7,694 bases of DNA, from contig JAPLZI010000030.1 in NCBI GenBank assembly GCA_026395095.1, forward strand, positions 1,705 to 9,398. Direction: 5' to 3'. Made by a program: the position numbers and the translations under genes. Shown piece by piece: positions 1 through 5,917 of this stretch. Position 1 is the first letter of the stretch, and each line of letters begins with the position of its first letter. Under the pieces are notes generated by a model that searched no databases, was not told the DNA's origin, and saw nothing but the letters and a program-made list of their open reading frames with translations. This stretch comes from Candidatus Tayloriibacteriota bacterium. Lineage in GTDB: Bacteria; Patescibacteriota; Minisyncoccia; Phycocordibacterales; PALSA-1337.

Positions 1-232
1 ACCCGATATCGTCATGGGTTTTTATGTAATCTCGCAAAGCAGTAAGAGCCGGCCTGATCAGTGTCGCTCCAGAGAATCCATCATCAACAAAAACCATAGA
101 TTCATCTGGGACCGGCAACTTGTGGTTGTTGGCGTACTGCAACATTCCACCGATACCGTGAATTTGAGTATCTATGGTTTGATTATTCTTTTGTTCCTCG
201 GTGGACACCCGAGCGTACAGTACTGATTTCAT
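1..232 (-). CDS. Serine site-specific recombinase (resolvase/invertase family), N-terminal part only
   Basis: Translating the minus strand from the ATG at 232 gives 77 residues running off the left window edge. The start MKSVLYARVSTEEQ is the classic serine-recombinase N-terminus, with the nucleophile Ser10 and conserved Arg8. Later come DDGFSGA (about residues 50-56) and RPALTAL (60-66), where Arg60 fits the catalytic Arg region. Such enzymes cut and rejoin DNA through a phosphoserine link, and in phages or integrative elements they drive integration and excision. Whether it is a large integrase or a small resolvase cannot be told because the C-terminal part lies outside the window. It is the last gene of the replication-type operon, 82 nt after the terminase-like gene. 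An upstream in-frame GTG exists at about 262-264, but the ATG gives the usual family N-terminus. No Shine-Dalgarno sequence is evident. Confidence 0.93.
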   Translation of the reverse strand, partial: MKSVLYARVSTEEQKNNQTIDTQIHGIGGMLQYANNHKLPVPDESMVFVDDGFSGATLIRPALTALRDYIKTHDDIG

Positions 233-278
233 ATTCTTATACTTATTTTTTCTTTCACGACACACCCTACTCTATTTC

Positions 279-319
279 GGGCAACAAGCTAAGTGGAGTT
301 GCCCACAGGTGTTTTCACC
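279..319 (-). repeat. Two small hairpins in the gap before the recombinase gene
   Basis: In the 82-nt gap between the terminase-like gene and the recombinase there is a perfect 7-bp inverted repeat, GGGCAAC (279-285) and GTTGCCC (298-304), with a 12-nt loop. Beside it is a short GGTG-TTTT-CACC hairpin (308-319) that covers the stop codon of the upstream gene. Neither is followed by a T-run on the minus strand, so they are not typical terminators. They could shape the recombinase mRNA leader or be part of a recombination or binding site; the sequence alone does not decide. Confidence 0.5.
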
Positions 320-857
320 GGTTCTTTCCAGTCCCAACCCAATTCAAAATCTTATCTGTAGCCTCTTTCGGATACTGGTCTCTGACAAGTTCCAGTCGCA
401 TCTCGTACGGAATGATATTCCAACGATCTTCAACAGATAATTCGGCAAGTTCTGCTTCGCTAACGTGGATAGTTTCTTTTGGTTTACCCTCAACACGATC
501 CAGTATTTCTTTTATCGCAGCTAATTTCACAGCATCATTTGAGCTTGCCATAAGAGCTACAAGCATTTCGTTGGCCAAGCGGAAATTCTGCTCTCTGACT
601 CTGGCTCCGGCTCGACGCATGATGGACATAGTTTCGTTGTGGACCTCGTCCATTTCGTCCTCGTAGAGGCGATAATCCTCGCAAAGTGTGCCTGATTCTT
701 TGAACCAATCTTTGACGTTTTGCTCGCTAAATATGCCATTTCTACTTTTTGGCCACCTCTTGTTTAGAGTTTCAGCAATGCTTTGGTATGAATTACCCTT
801 ATATTTCAACTCCAAAGCTAGTTTATGACTCGGTGATAAGTGTTTAATTTTTGGCAT
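315..857 (-). CDS. HTH protein resembling phage terminase small subunits
   Basis: This 180-aa protein begins with a helix-turn-helix-like segment, residues about 8-52 (LELKYKGNSYQSIAETLNKR, then NVKDWFKESG). This is how terminase small subunits and related phage DNA-binding proteins recognise DNA. Residues about 94-127 form a helical segment ending in ILDRVEGKP, a motif common in terminase small subunit-like proteins. The C-terminal 50 residues are acidic or mixed and unrecognised. The central segment shares 18 of 30 residues with the small protein encoded just upstream (870-1082), so the two are paralogues. No large terminase ATPase is visible, so a packaging role is not shown; it may be another type of element-encoded DNA-binding protein. 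It starts 12 nt after the previous stop, without a Shine-Dalgarno sequence. Confidence 0.75.
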   Translation of the reverse strand: MPKIKHLSPSHKLALELKYKGNSYQSIAETLNKRWPKSRNGIFSEQNVKDWFKESGTLCEDYRLYEDEMDEVHNETMSIMRRAGARVREQNFRLANEMLVALMASSNDAVKLAAIKEILDRVEGKPKETIHVSEAELAELSVEDRWNIIPYEMRLELVRDQYPKEATDKILNWVGTGKNR

Positions 858-869
858 AAAAAAGTAGAT

Positions 870-1082
870 TTAAGTAGAATTTTTTGGACCTCTTTTTGGC
901 ACGATTATTGTTGGTTTGCCATATACCCGATCAAGAATGTAGATGGCCGCTTCAAGCTTGACCATGTCGTCTTTGCTTTTGAGAAGCGAGACCAAGACCT
1001 CGGCCGCTTTCACGACATTTCTTTTAAACATATTTATGGCGGTTTCCATTTCTTCTCTATATTCGTTTTTGTTTTTATTCAT
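870..1082 (-). CDS. Small paralogue of the terminase small subunit-like protein
   Basis: A 70-aa protein in which residues about 29-57 (EVLVSLLKSKDDMVKL, then ILDRVYGKP) match the central segment of the 180-aa protein downstream at 18 of 30 positions. It lacks the N-terminal helix-turn-helix, so it may be a partner or competitor that shares only the helical assembly segment. The N-terminus is Lys/Asn/Glu-rich and the C-terminus is basic (VPKRGPKNST). It starts 4 nt after the stop of the 162-aa gene, which suggests coupled translation, and has an A-rich leader but no Shine-Dalgarno sequence. Function is not established. Confidence 0.7.
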   Translation of the reverse strand: MNKNKNEYREEMETAINMFKRNVVKAAEVLVSLLKSKDDMVKLEAAIYILDRVYGKPTIIVPKRGPKNST

Positions 1083-1086
1083 GGTT

Positions 1087-1575
1087 TTATATTTTCATTG
1101 AATTAATTAATATATCTCTATCTTTCACCAATGCCTCGAAGGACTCGGCCTCGTGTCCCTCTGCACAGGATCGCAGATACTGAAGTTCGTCTAAGGCACT
1201 TCGTTTTTCGCACCAGTCCTCATATGCTTTGAGATTGGGACCGACCGCCCAATATGCACCTGGCATATTCGCTTTTACATATCGGCGAGAGATAGCTCGA
1301 GTTTCCAGTAGGTGTTGGATGATGCCAGCATCAGTCAATCCGGTGACATTGTTATATACTCGTCTAGGATTTTGGCTTTCTGGAAATTCTCTACCGCACA
1401 TTTTGAAAGCTTTTATTATCTGTCTTGGTTCGCCGTAATACTCCAGAGAATTTTTAAGCGGTGCGGTTTTTAATTGCTCGAGCAAGGTCTCAAATTCCCT
1501 TATCTCTTTTCTGAACTTAGGATTATCCAAATCGTATCCGCTTTTTATATTTTCTTTTGTCTCAGTGTATTTCAT
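1087..1575 (-). CDS. Unrecognised protein, translationally coupled to the initiator-like gene
   Basis: A 162-aa soluble, helical and charged protein with no signal peptide or membrane helix. No family was recognised. Visible features are a charged N-terminal helix (about residues 18-36), a Gly/Pro-containing middle (YYGEPRQIIKAFKMCGREFP) and an Arg/Tyr-rich segment near residues 92-110. Its ATG overlaps the TGA of the upstream initiator-like gene as ATGA, a classic coupling arrangement, so the products may be made in a fixed ratio and work together. In lambdoid phages the gene following the initiator encodes a helicase loader. That is only a positional parallel; no AAA, DnaC or lambda P signature is visible. 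Confidence 0.75.
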   Translation of the reverse strand: MKYTETKENIKSGYDLDNPKFRKEIREFETLLEQLKTAPLKNSLEYYGEPRQIIKAFKMCGREFPESQNPRRVYNNVTGLTDAGIIQHLLETRAISRRYVKANMPGAYWAVGPNLKAYEDWCEKRSALDELQYLRSCAEGHEAESFEALVKDRDILINSMKI

Positions 1576-2345
1576 ACGATGAATTTAAAGAGAGTTTCCA
1601 GTGTGTACTTCTTGAGCCAGCCGGCCTTGACTGCCTCTTGGATTTTCTTGAATCCCTCGATTAGCCGTTTATCCTCGAATGGTTCAAGGTTCTTGGCTGG
1701 TCTGACATTTCGTCTGATAAAGGCCTCCCACTGACTCTTGGTTTGAAAGTCCGGCTCGATTGTATCTGCCCAGTTGCCGATAATACGGATGTGCTTTTGC
1801 GAACTTGCTTCGCACCATTTCACGAATTCCTTGAGTGTCATCGGGACCTCAGCCATCTGTGCTTTGACTTCTTCTTTTTCTTTCTTCTTCAAGGGTTCTT
1901 CTTTGTGCCCAATGGTTGAACGCTTCGAGTTCACCAGTTGCACGCTTTCGTTCACTGGTTGAAGGCTTAAGGGTAAGCGTTCACTATTTGAACGCTTTGA
2001 TTTTTCCTCGTAATGCCGGATATTCAAAGACCACAAATCCACTATCCTATATTCGATCGTCTGCTGATTCGTCTCTCCAGTAGCATGATGACCAACGACT
2101 TCAATCCAGCCTCTCTCGACCAATTTCTTTTGATACTTAGCTATCGTATTTCGGGAGCAGTCCAATCGTTTGGCTATTTCCATTGCCGACATCCAGCAGG
2201 TGCCATCCTCGCCAGCAACACGCTTCATGTATAAATAAATGGCCTGTTCGTAAACCGTCGAATGGTTGACGATGTAGTTCGGAATGATCGTGAAGTATTT
2301 CCTGTCACCGCTCTTGTCTATGATTTTGAATGGATCGTTTCGCAT
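1572..2345 (-). CDS. Winged-helix replication-initiator-like protein (lambda O-type layout)
   Basis: A 257-aa protein. Residues about 15-105 form a winged helix-turn-helix domain of the HTH_36/replisome-organiser type: YEQAIYLYMKR, then WMSAMEIAKRLDCSRNTIAKY, KKLVERGWIEV and a beta-wing ending IEYRIVDLW. Residues about 116-165 are a low-complexity Ser/Lys/Glu linker. Residues 168-257 form a helical C-terminal domain ending KKYTLETLFKFIV, a tail type seen in phage and element replication proteins, probably for contacts with host replication proteins. The DNA coding for the linker holds four iteron-like repeats and a polypurine tract, so the gene may contain its own origin. It starts 4 nt after the DUF5659-like gene and its TGA overlaps the next ATG. 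A purely regulatory HTH protein is the alternative. Confidence 0.8.
   Translation of the reverse strand: MRNDPFKIIDKSGDRKYFTIIPNYIVNHSTVYEQAIYLYMKRVAGEDGTCWMSAMEIAKRLDCSRNTIAKYQKKLVERGWIEVVGHHATGETNQQTIEYRIVDLWSLNIRHYEEKSKRSNSERLPLSLQPVNESVQLVNSKRSTIGHKEEPLKKKEKEEVKAQMAEVPMTLKEFVKWCEASSQKHIRIIGNWADTIEPDFQTKSQWEAFIRRNVRPAKNLEPFEDKRLIEGFKKIQEAVKAGWLKKYTLETLFKFIV
1868..1904 (-). other. Polypurine tract beside the iterons, candidate unwinding element
   Basis: On the minus strand positions 1904-1868 are almost all purines: 9 purines, the interruption CCCTT at 1895-1891, then 23 consecutive purines (1890-1868), mostly A. It encodes the Lys/Glu-rich linker around LKKKEKEEV. In the lambda origin the iterons are directly followed by an A-rich, strongly purine-biased strand that melts. 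The order here, iterons then purine tract in the coding direction, is the same. The Lys/Glu codons alone could also explain the bias. Confidence 0.5.
1905..1998 (-). repeat. Four iteron-like repeats, candidate replication origin
   Basis: Four 22-bp units lie at 1977-1998, 1948-1969, 1927-1948 and 1905-1926. On the minus strand they align to the consensus AAGCGTTCAACYAGTGAAC. The unit at 1977-1995 is a dyad with perfect 7-bp arms (GCGTTCA, 5-nt spacer, TGAACGC); the others are degraded versions. Start-to-start spacing is 22, 21 and 29 bp. Because 22 and 29 are not multiples of 3, the units are read in different frames: as KRSNSER or KRSTIG in two units and SLQPVNE or SVQLVNS in the other two. 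The similarity is therefore kept at DNA level and not for the protein, which points to binding sites, most simply for the initiator encoded by the same gene. Confidence 0.75.
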
Positions 2346-2349
2346 AGTT

Positions 2350-2610
2350 TTATTTTGGCTCGTGCAAAAGAGCTTTAAGTTTACGGATCGCGGAAATAAA
2401 GTCCCTCACACTGACTTCGGCGTCCTCGGCAAAGTTATATTCGTCAGCGAGTATCTGTCGGCTTGGCGAGTCCACAAAGACAAAGGACCGACGATCTAAA
2501 TCATCTGTTTGATCTAAACCGACTAGTTGGACACCTCTAGCCAACAAAAAACAGCTCAAATAGAAGCTAGTGGTGTTATATGTTGGCGTGTTTAATTTTT
2601 TGGTTTTCAT
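2350..2610 (-). CDS. DUF5659-like small protein
   Basis: An 86-aa protein matching my memory of the DUF5659 pattern: a tyrosine-containing start (YNTTSFYLSCFLLARG), then LVGLDQTD, a strand with RRSFVFVDSP, and a C-terminal helix (VRDFISAIRKLKALLHE). DUF5659 proteins are small, of unknown function, and found in bacteria and mobile elements. The hydrophobic segment near residues 15-30 is too short and interrupted for a clear membrane helix. It overlaps the 62-aa gene upstream by 35 nt and ends 4 nt before the initiator-like gene, so it belongs to the replication operon. It has an A-rich leader and no Shine-Dalgarno sequence. Confidence 0.75.
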   Translation of the reverse strand: MKTKKLNTPTYNTTSFYLSCFLLARGVQLVGLDQTDDLDRRSFVFVDSPSRQILADEYNFAEDAEVSVRDFISAIRKLKALLHEPK

Positions 2611-2764
2611 AGTTATTTTTATTGTTAATCTGATTATCTTTATCGTTTTCCGGCTCTGGTAGCGCGAGCAATAGATCCCACAGCTGACGCAGTCGGTCTT
2701 TCTTGTCTGGCGATTCCCTATAAATAAATTCCGTTTGGAATTTAGGAAATCTTTTTATTCTCAT
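2576..2764 (-). CDS. Small basic/polar protein, first gene of the replication operon
   Basis: A 62-aa protein not recognised as a known family. Residues 1-38 look structured, with a basic start (MRIKRFPKF) and an amphipathic helix (KDRLRQLWDLLLALPEPE). The remainder is Asn/Lys-rich and probably disordered. Its last 35 nt overlap the DUF5659-like gene in another frame. It is kept as a gene because it is the first ORF after the promoter and hairpin leader and its amino-acid pattern is protein-like. The ATG lies 27 nt beyond the hairpin and is preceded by an A-rich stretch. Confidence 0.6.
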   Translation of the reverse strand: MRIKRFPKFQTEFIYRESPDKKDRLRQLWDLLLALPEPENDKDNQINNKNNYENQKIKHANI

Positions 2765-2780
2765 CTTGATTTTTTTACAT

Positions 2781-2840
2781 AAAACGCAAAAAGGGCTCGC
2801 GATCGATTACCACAAATGTGATATCCAATCGCGAGCCCTT
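2781..2840 (-). terminator. Long near-perfect hairpin with T-tract (terminator or attenuator)
   Basis: AAGGGCTCGCGAT (2791-2803) is exactly complementary to 2828-2840. Inside, a second stem (ATCAC/GTGGT around an ATTT loop on the minus strand) and several wobble pairs make almost the whole 50 nt one hairpin. On the minus strand it is followed by TTT-GCG-TTTT, so it should terminate transcription travelling right to left. It lies about 120 nt beyond the end of the surface-protein operon and only 27 nt before the ATG of the 62-aa gene. It could therefore end the upstream operon or act as an attenuator in the leader of the downstream one. Confidence 0.75.
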
Positions 2841-2900
2841 GAACTCGGAATCCCTTTCAGGTCTGCCCCGTGAGGCAAAAATTTATTTAGTTGTGATTGT

Positions 2901-2929
2901 ATTTTATACCCTCTTCAAAAAATTCACAA
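2901..2929 (-). promoter_or_regulatory. Sigma70-like promoter for the replication operon or a small RNA
   Basis: On the minus strand TTGTGA (2929-2924) is followed after 17 nt by TAAAAT (2906-2901), matching 4 of 6 and 5 of 6 consensus positions at ideal spacing. The predicted start near 2894 gives about 130 nt of leader before the ATG at 2764, with the strong hairpin inside it. No better promoter fits between the hairpin and that ATG. Initiation was not tested and A/T-rich intergenic DNA gives chance matches. Confidence 0.5.
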
Positions 2930-2959
2930 ACACGATACTGTGCAAAACTTTTAGAACGA

Positions 2960-3469
2960 TTATCCCGAGCTCGTAGACGTGTAGATATAACGACCACCAC
3001 TTACTTCATTACCACCAATCTTTACATAAAGAGAACGGGTAAGTTTAACCCCATCTTTATCAAAGTACTGGAGATCCATTTTAAATGGAGTATTAATTCT
3101 TCTGTTCAAAATGCTATTTTTCAATGCTGGAATACTTTCCAAAAAACCGCCTATGGACCGTTCTGTCACAATACGATGATGCATCCACACCTTCCGACTT
3201 TCCCCTGGAAGAATTGATAGACGTGATGAGTGCAATGGATCAAAGTCAAAATATTCATTATTGGTAATTTGTAGAGAATTGATCAATGGAGAATACGCTG
3301 GAGATTGACCAAGATTTTTTAATACAACTTCCGTCCCTTGATTTTGGAATTCGACCTCAAGGAGTGGTTGATCTTTGATTCTAGTTAATTTAGCTAATTT
3401 CCGTGTTTCCCAAGCCTGCCAAGCAATGAATATGCCAGTAATGGACAATATGATTTCTGAGGCGGTCAT
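2960..3469 (-). CDS. Single-pass membrane protein with an extramembrane beta-rich domain, function unknown
   Basis: A 169-aa protein. Residues about 4-20 (SEIILSITGIFIAWQAW) form one N-terminal membrane helix followed by basic residues (RKLAKLTRIK), suggesting the main domain is cytoplasmic. That domain is beta-rich and contains LLEVEFQNQGTEVVLKNLGQSPAYSP. The pattern of a conserved N-x-G followed by P-A is seen in many uncharacterised membrane proteins with an N-terminal helix. It is the last gene of the XRE-headed operon, 4 nt after the previous stop. No enzyme motif was found. Confidence 0.75.
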   Translation of the reverse strand: MTASEIILSITGIFIAWQAWETRKLAKLTRIKDQPLLEVEFQNQGTEVVLKNLGQSPAYSPLINSLQITNNEYFDFDPLHSSRLSILPGESRKVWMHHRIVTERSIGGFLESIPALKNSILNRRINTPFKMDLQYFDKDGVKLTRSLYVKIGGNEVSGGRYIYTSTSSG

Positions 3470-3473
3470 GGTA

Positions 3474-3803
3474 TTAATTTTTCTCTACCTGTAATCGCCC
3501 CTTAATATTTTCAACATTCAAATTTGTCTCCAAATCTTCAAGCTGATTTAAGGTTAAACCGATAATACCGTCATAGGCAAAAGCCCAATTTAGCAGTTGA
3601 TCAGATATTGTTTCAAACTGGTCTTGGACCCTTAAGTGCGCTCGCCCTTCTTCCTCATCTGACTCTCTTTTTAAATGAAGAATTATAGACTTTTCACTTT
3701 TGGTTTTATTCACAATTTGGCAATTATCTTTGTCTAAGAAAACAGCTAATCCGCCAACGGACTGCGAGATACATGTGGGTTTAAACAATTCTCTTATTTT
3801 CAT
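3474..3803 (-). CDS. Small soluble protein of unknown function
   Basis: A 109-aa protein without signal peptide or membrane helix, unlike the genes around it. The N-terminal half looks beta-rich (GGLAVFLDKDNCQIVNK, then SIILHLKRE), the middle is highly acidic (ESDEEEGR), and the second half is helical (FETISDQLLNWAFAYDG, LNQLEDLETNLNVENI). No family was recognised. Gaps of 3 and 4 nt to its neighbours show it is part of the same operon, so it may be a cytoplasmic partner of the membrane proteins encoded on each side. Confidence 0.7.
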   Translation of the reverse strand: MKIRELFKPTCISQSVGGLAVFLDKDNCQIVNKTKSEKSIILHLKRESDEEEGRAHLRVQDQFETISDQLLNWAFAYDGIIGLTLNQLEDLETNLNVENIKGRLQVEKN

Positions 3804-3806
3804 ATT

Positions 3807-4958
3807 TTATAGGCCAAAAACATATTTTAAGGCACTTTCGTCAGCAATCTGACCAGCAGAATTAGTCTGACCTAAAATACATCCGTGCGTTACTGACACG
3901 GCAGTACTTCCTTGCATCCCATTCGGGATACTAATACTGGTTGTATCGTAATAACCAGATGTGCCCGTCACCGTACCCGTGAGAGTTTGACCGGTGCTAT
4001 TTATCGGCCACCCAATAACCGCAATAGCATCACCAACTGAAGGTCTTGATGCGCAATAGTTATTTGTCTTTGCATAAGTGGCAAGATAATTATTTCCATA
4101 TTTAATGACAACTTGTCCAAAATCAACGCCCGCATTGCTTACTAGATTTACTACTGCGTCGCCACCCCCACTTGAACCGACAGAGAAAGTTGATAGGCCT
4201 CCTGCGTACATAGATGCCCCTGAAGGAAACGAAATATCACACGAGCTAGGTAAAATTAAATAACCAGCCCACTGTGTATCGGTGATACCATCACGAACTG
4301 TATTTATATAGTAACTTCCCATTCCACCCGAACTCGTATATTGACCAAGGAGACCATTGAAGCTCTTAGTGAAGAGTACTGAACCGTATCGGTTATACCA
4401 ATTACAAGTAACATATGCTAAGCGCGGTGCAAGGTCAGAAGCCAAAGTTTCGGCAGAATAAGTTTGCTGTGTTTGTGTTTGAACATTGTTTTGGTTGAAT
4501 CCTGTATCTAAATTTGATTTTGTTGGATTTTGATTACTTACTGTATGAGTTTGTGTCACCGCTGGCTTACTTTCGACAGATACTTGAGTATCAGAAAGTA
4601 CACTTTTATTTATATATCCTGTAGCACTTGAGCCATCACTACTTGGATATGAAAAAGAAATCCAATCAGGAAGCTGAGAGACATTGCCAATGGAGTAGCT
4701 GGAAACATCGACACTTGTATTTGGATCGTAAGTACCCACGACTTTGCAAGTTGAAGAACCACACTCTCGCACATTAGCCGTTGTATTCGTATAAGCCTCA
4801 GTTATTGTTTTTTGAGTATCCGAGTTTTGAGTAGTTGTGGCAGTTGTGTCACTTGAATTTTTACTAAACAAAAAGTAACCACCTAAACCAAGTAGGGCGA
4901 TGAAAATAATTATGGCAACGGGATTATTAAAAGAATTTTGTTGATTTTTTGTTTCCAT
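3807..4958 (-). CDS. Membrane-anchored SH3 plus trypsin-like-fold protein, probably catalytically dead
   Basis: A 383-aa protein with a membrane helix at about residues 13-31, then a Ser/Thr linker. Next is a bacterial SH3-like domain (about 54-122: NVRECGSSTCKVVGTY ending GYINKSVL), as used for cell-wall binding, followed by a second Ser/Thr/Gln linker. From about residue 173 to the end it resembles a chymotrypsin/trypsin-like peptidase domain: PSVGDAIAVIGWP matches the usual VGD..VIGYP strand, and YYDTTSISIPNGMQGSTAV matches the active-site loop. The usual G-x-S-G-G motif reads GMQGST, placing Gln349 at the nucleophile, and the T-x-x-H segment reads NTVRDG with Arg222 in place of His. It may therefore bind rather than cut. 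The fold is judged from motifs only. Confidence 0.7.
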   Translation of the reverse strand: METKNQQNSFNNPVAIIIFIALLGLGGYFLFSKNSSDTTATTTQNSDTQKTITEAYTNTTANVRECGSSTCKVVGTYDPNTSVDVSSYSIGNVSQLPDWISFSYPSSDGSSATGYINKSVLSDTQVSVESKPAVTQTHTVSNQNPTKSNLDTGFNQNNVQTQTQQTYSAETLASDLAPRLAYVTCNWYNRYGSVLFTKSFNGLLGQYTSSGGMGSYYINTVRDGITDTQWAGYLILPSSCDISFPSGASMYAGGLSTFSVGSSGGGDAVVNLVSNAGVDFGQVVIKYGNNYLATYAKTNNYCASRPSVGDAIAVIGWPINSTGQTLTGTVTGTSGYYDTTSISIPNGMQGSTAVSVTHGCILGQTNSAGQIADESALKYVFGL

Positions 4959-4966
4959 AATTTTAT

Positions 4967-5911
4967 TTAAGGACTAGTAATTGTGTCTGTATCTAAGTGA
5001 ATCGTCAAAGAAGGACCCGAATTTGCAGAGTTAATTTGGAGTGTATTCTGATCAATAAAAGTTGTGTCTGTTGGCCATTCATACATATCAGAAGGGACCC
5101 AAACTACAAAATATTTATTTGTTGTTTTATCGAGTCCAATAGTAACACCCTTAAAGATAGAAGTGATTTTATATCGACTATTTTCAGCCGAACCTGTGAT
5201 AGTTGTTCCACTCCATTGATCGAGAAGGTTGGTATCATAGTAAGTGAATTTTACCGGAGCGGCGTAGTTTTTCATCGCAGTCCAAATATTTTCATTATCG
5301 AGTTGCCATTTTTGGACCGCATTGGTTGGATCATTTACATTGAGATTCTGTTCACTTGTGTGGGCAATTTTCGGCGATGCCGCTATTTGCTGAGTGAGGT
5401 AGTCATATACATCTTTATTATTTTTAACATCATCTGAAACTATACCCGGCTGATTTAGATTTCCATTTCCGCCAGAGACACTCATGCTATAAAGGTGCAT
5501 ATCTGATGGAGAGAGTAGATTAAATGTGACGCTTCCGGCGGCGCTACCAGAGCTCTCGGTTGTAAAATAAACGTATCCTATGCCACCCAAGCTCACTTTC
5601 TTGGCATCAGAAGGACACTCTAGTGTTGAGCAAACCATCTGTGGTGACTGCGATTGCTCTTGCCATAAATCGGCCACTTGTTTCAAAGCGATAAGTCGTG
5701 GTTCGTCATACTTTCCGTCTCTTATGCTTGTGACAATAAAGTAATCACCCCTGTCTCGCACAGCGATCGCAAAAGCAGGATTTTTGACATATTGATGTTG
5801 CACAATCTGAGTTGCTTCAGCATCAGTCATTGTTGGCTGTTGATAAAGAGCAAAAAATGCTCCGATTGCAACTATGACGATAACTATTCCGATCCAAGTC
5901 TGTTTATTCAT
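4967..5911 (-). CDS. Membrane-anchored extracytoplasmic protein, function unknown
   Basis: A 314-aa protein with one N-terminal membrane helix (about residues 6-23, WIGIVIVIVAIGAFFALY) after a short basic start, so it is probably anchored with the rest outside. Residues about 28-90 look alpha/beta. A close Cys pair (C94 and C99) could form a disulphide. The rest is rich in Ser, Gly, Thr and Asn with alternating hydrophobics typical of secreted beta proteins. No catalytic motif or known domain was recognised. It sits 6 nt after the repeat protein and 8 nt before the SH3/trypsin-like protein, and shares their anchoring style, so a joint envelope role is likely. Confidence 0.75.
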   Translation of the reverse strand: MNKQTWIGIVIVIVAIGAFFALYQQPTMTDAEATQIVQHQYVKNPAFAIAVRDRGDYFIVTSIRDGKYDEPRLIALKQVADLWQEQSQSPQMVCSTLECPSDAKKVSLGGIGYVYFTTESSGSAAGSVTFNLLSPSDMHLYSMSVSGGNGNLNQPGIVSDDVKNNKDVYDYLTQQIAASPKIAHTSEQNLNVNDPTNAVQKWQLDNENIWTAMKNYAAPVKFTYYDTNLLDQWSGTTITGSAENSRYKITSIFKGVTIGLDKTTNKYFVVWVPSDMYEWPTDTTFIDQNTLQINSANSGPSLTIHLDTDTITSP

Positions 5912-5917
5912 ATAAAT

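Noticed and set aside
315..2345. Recoded UGA (Gracilibacteria-type code)
   Set aside because: The terminase-like and initiator-like genes both end at TGA exactly where the next gene or gap begins, and no in-frame TGA needs reading through.
2800..2890. T-loop-like GAGTTCAAGGGCTC in the leader suggesting a tRNA
   Set aside because: No acceptor stem, D-arm, anticodon arm or correct T-arm pairing; the sequence belongs to the hairpin leader.
2897..3217. Plus-strand frame of 106 codons
   Set aside because: Antisense to the membrane protein gene at 2960-3469, with no leader or recognisable motif.
4997..5437. Plus-strand frame of 146 codons
   Set aside because: Lies fully opposite the well-supported anchored protein gene; composition is Ile/Arg/Cys-heavy with no domain pattern, so it is an antisense shadow.
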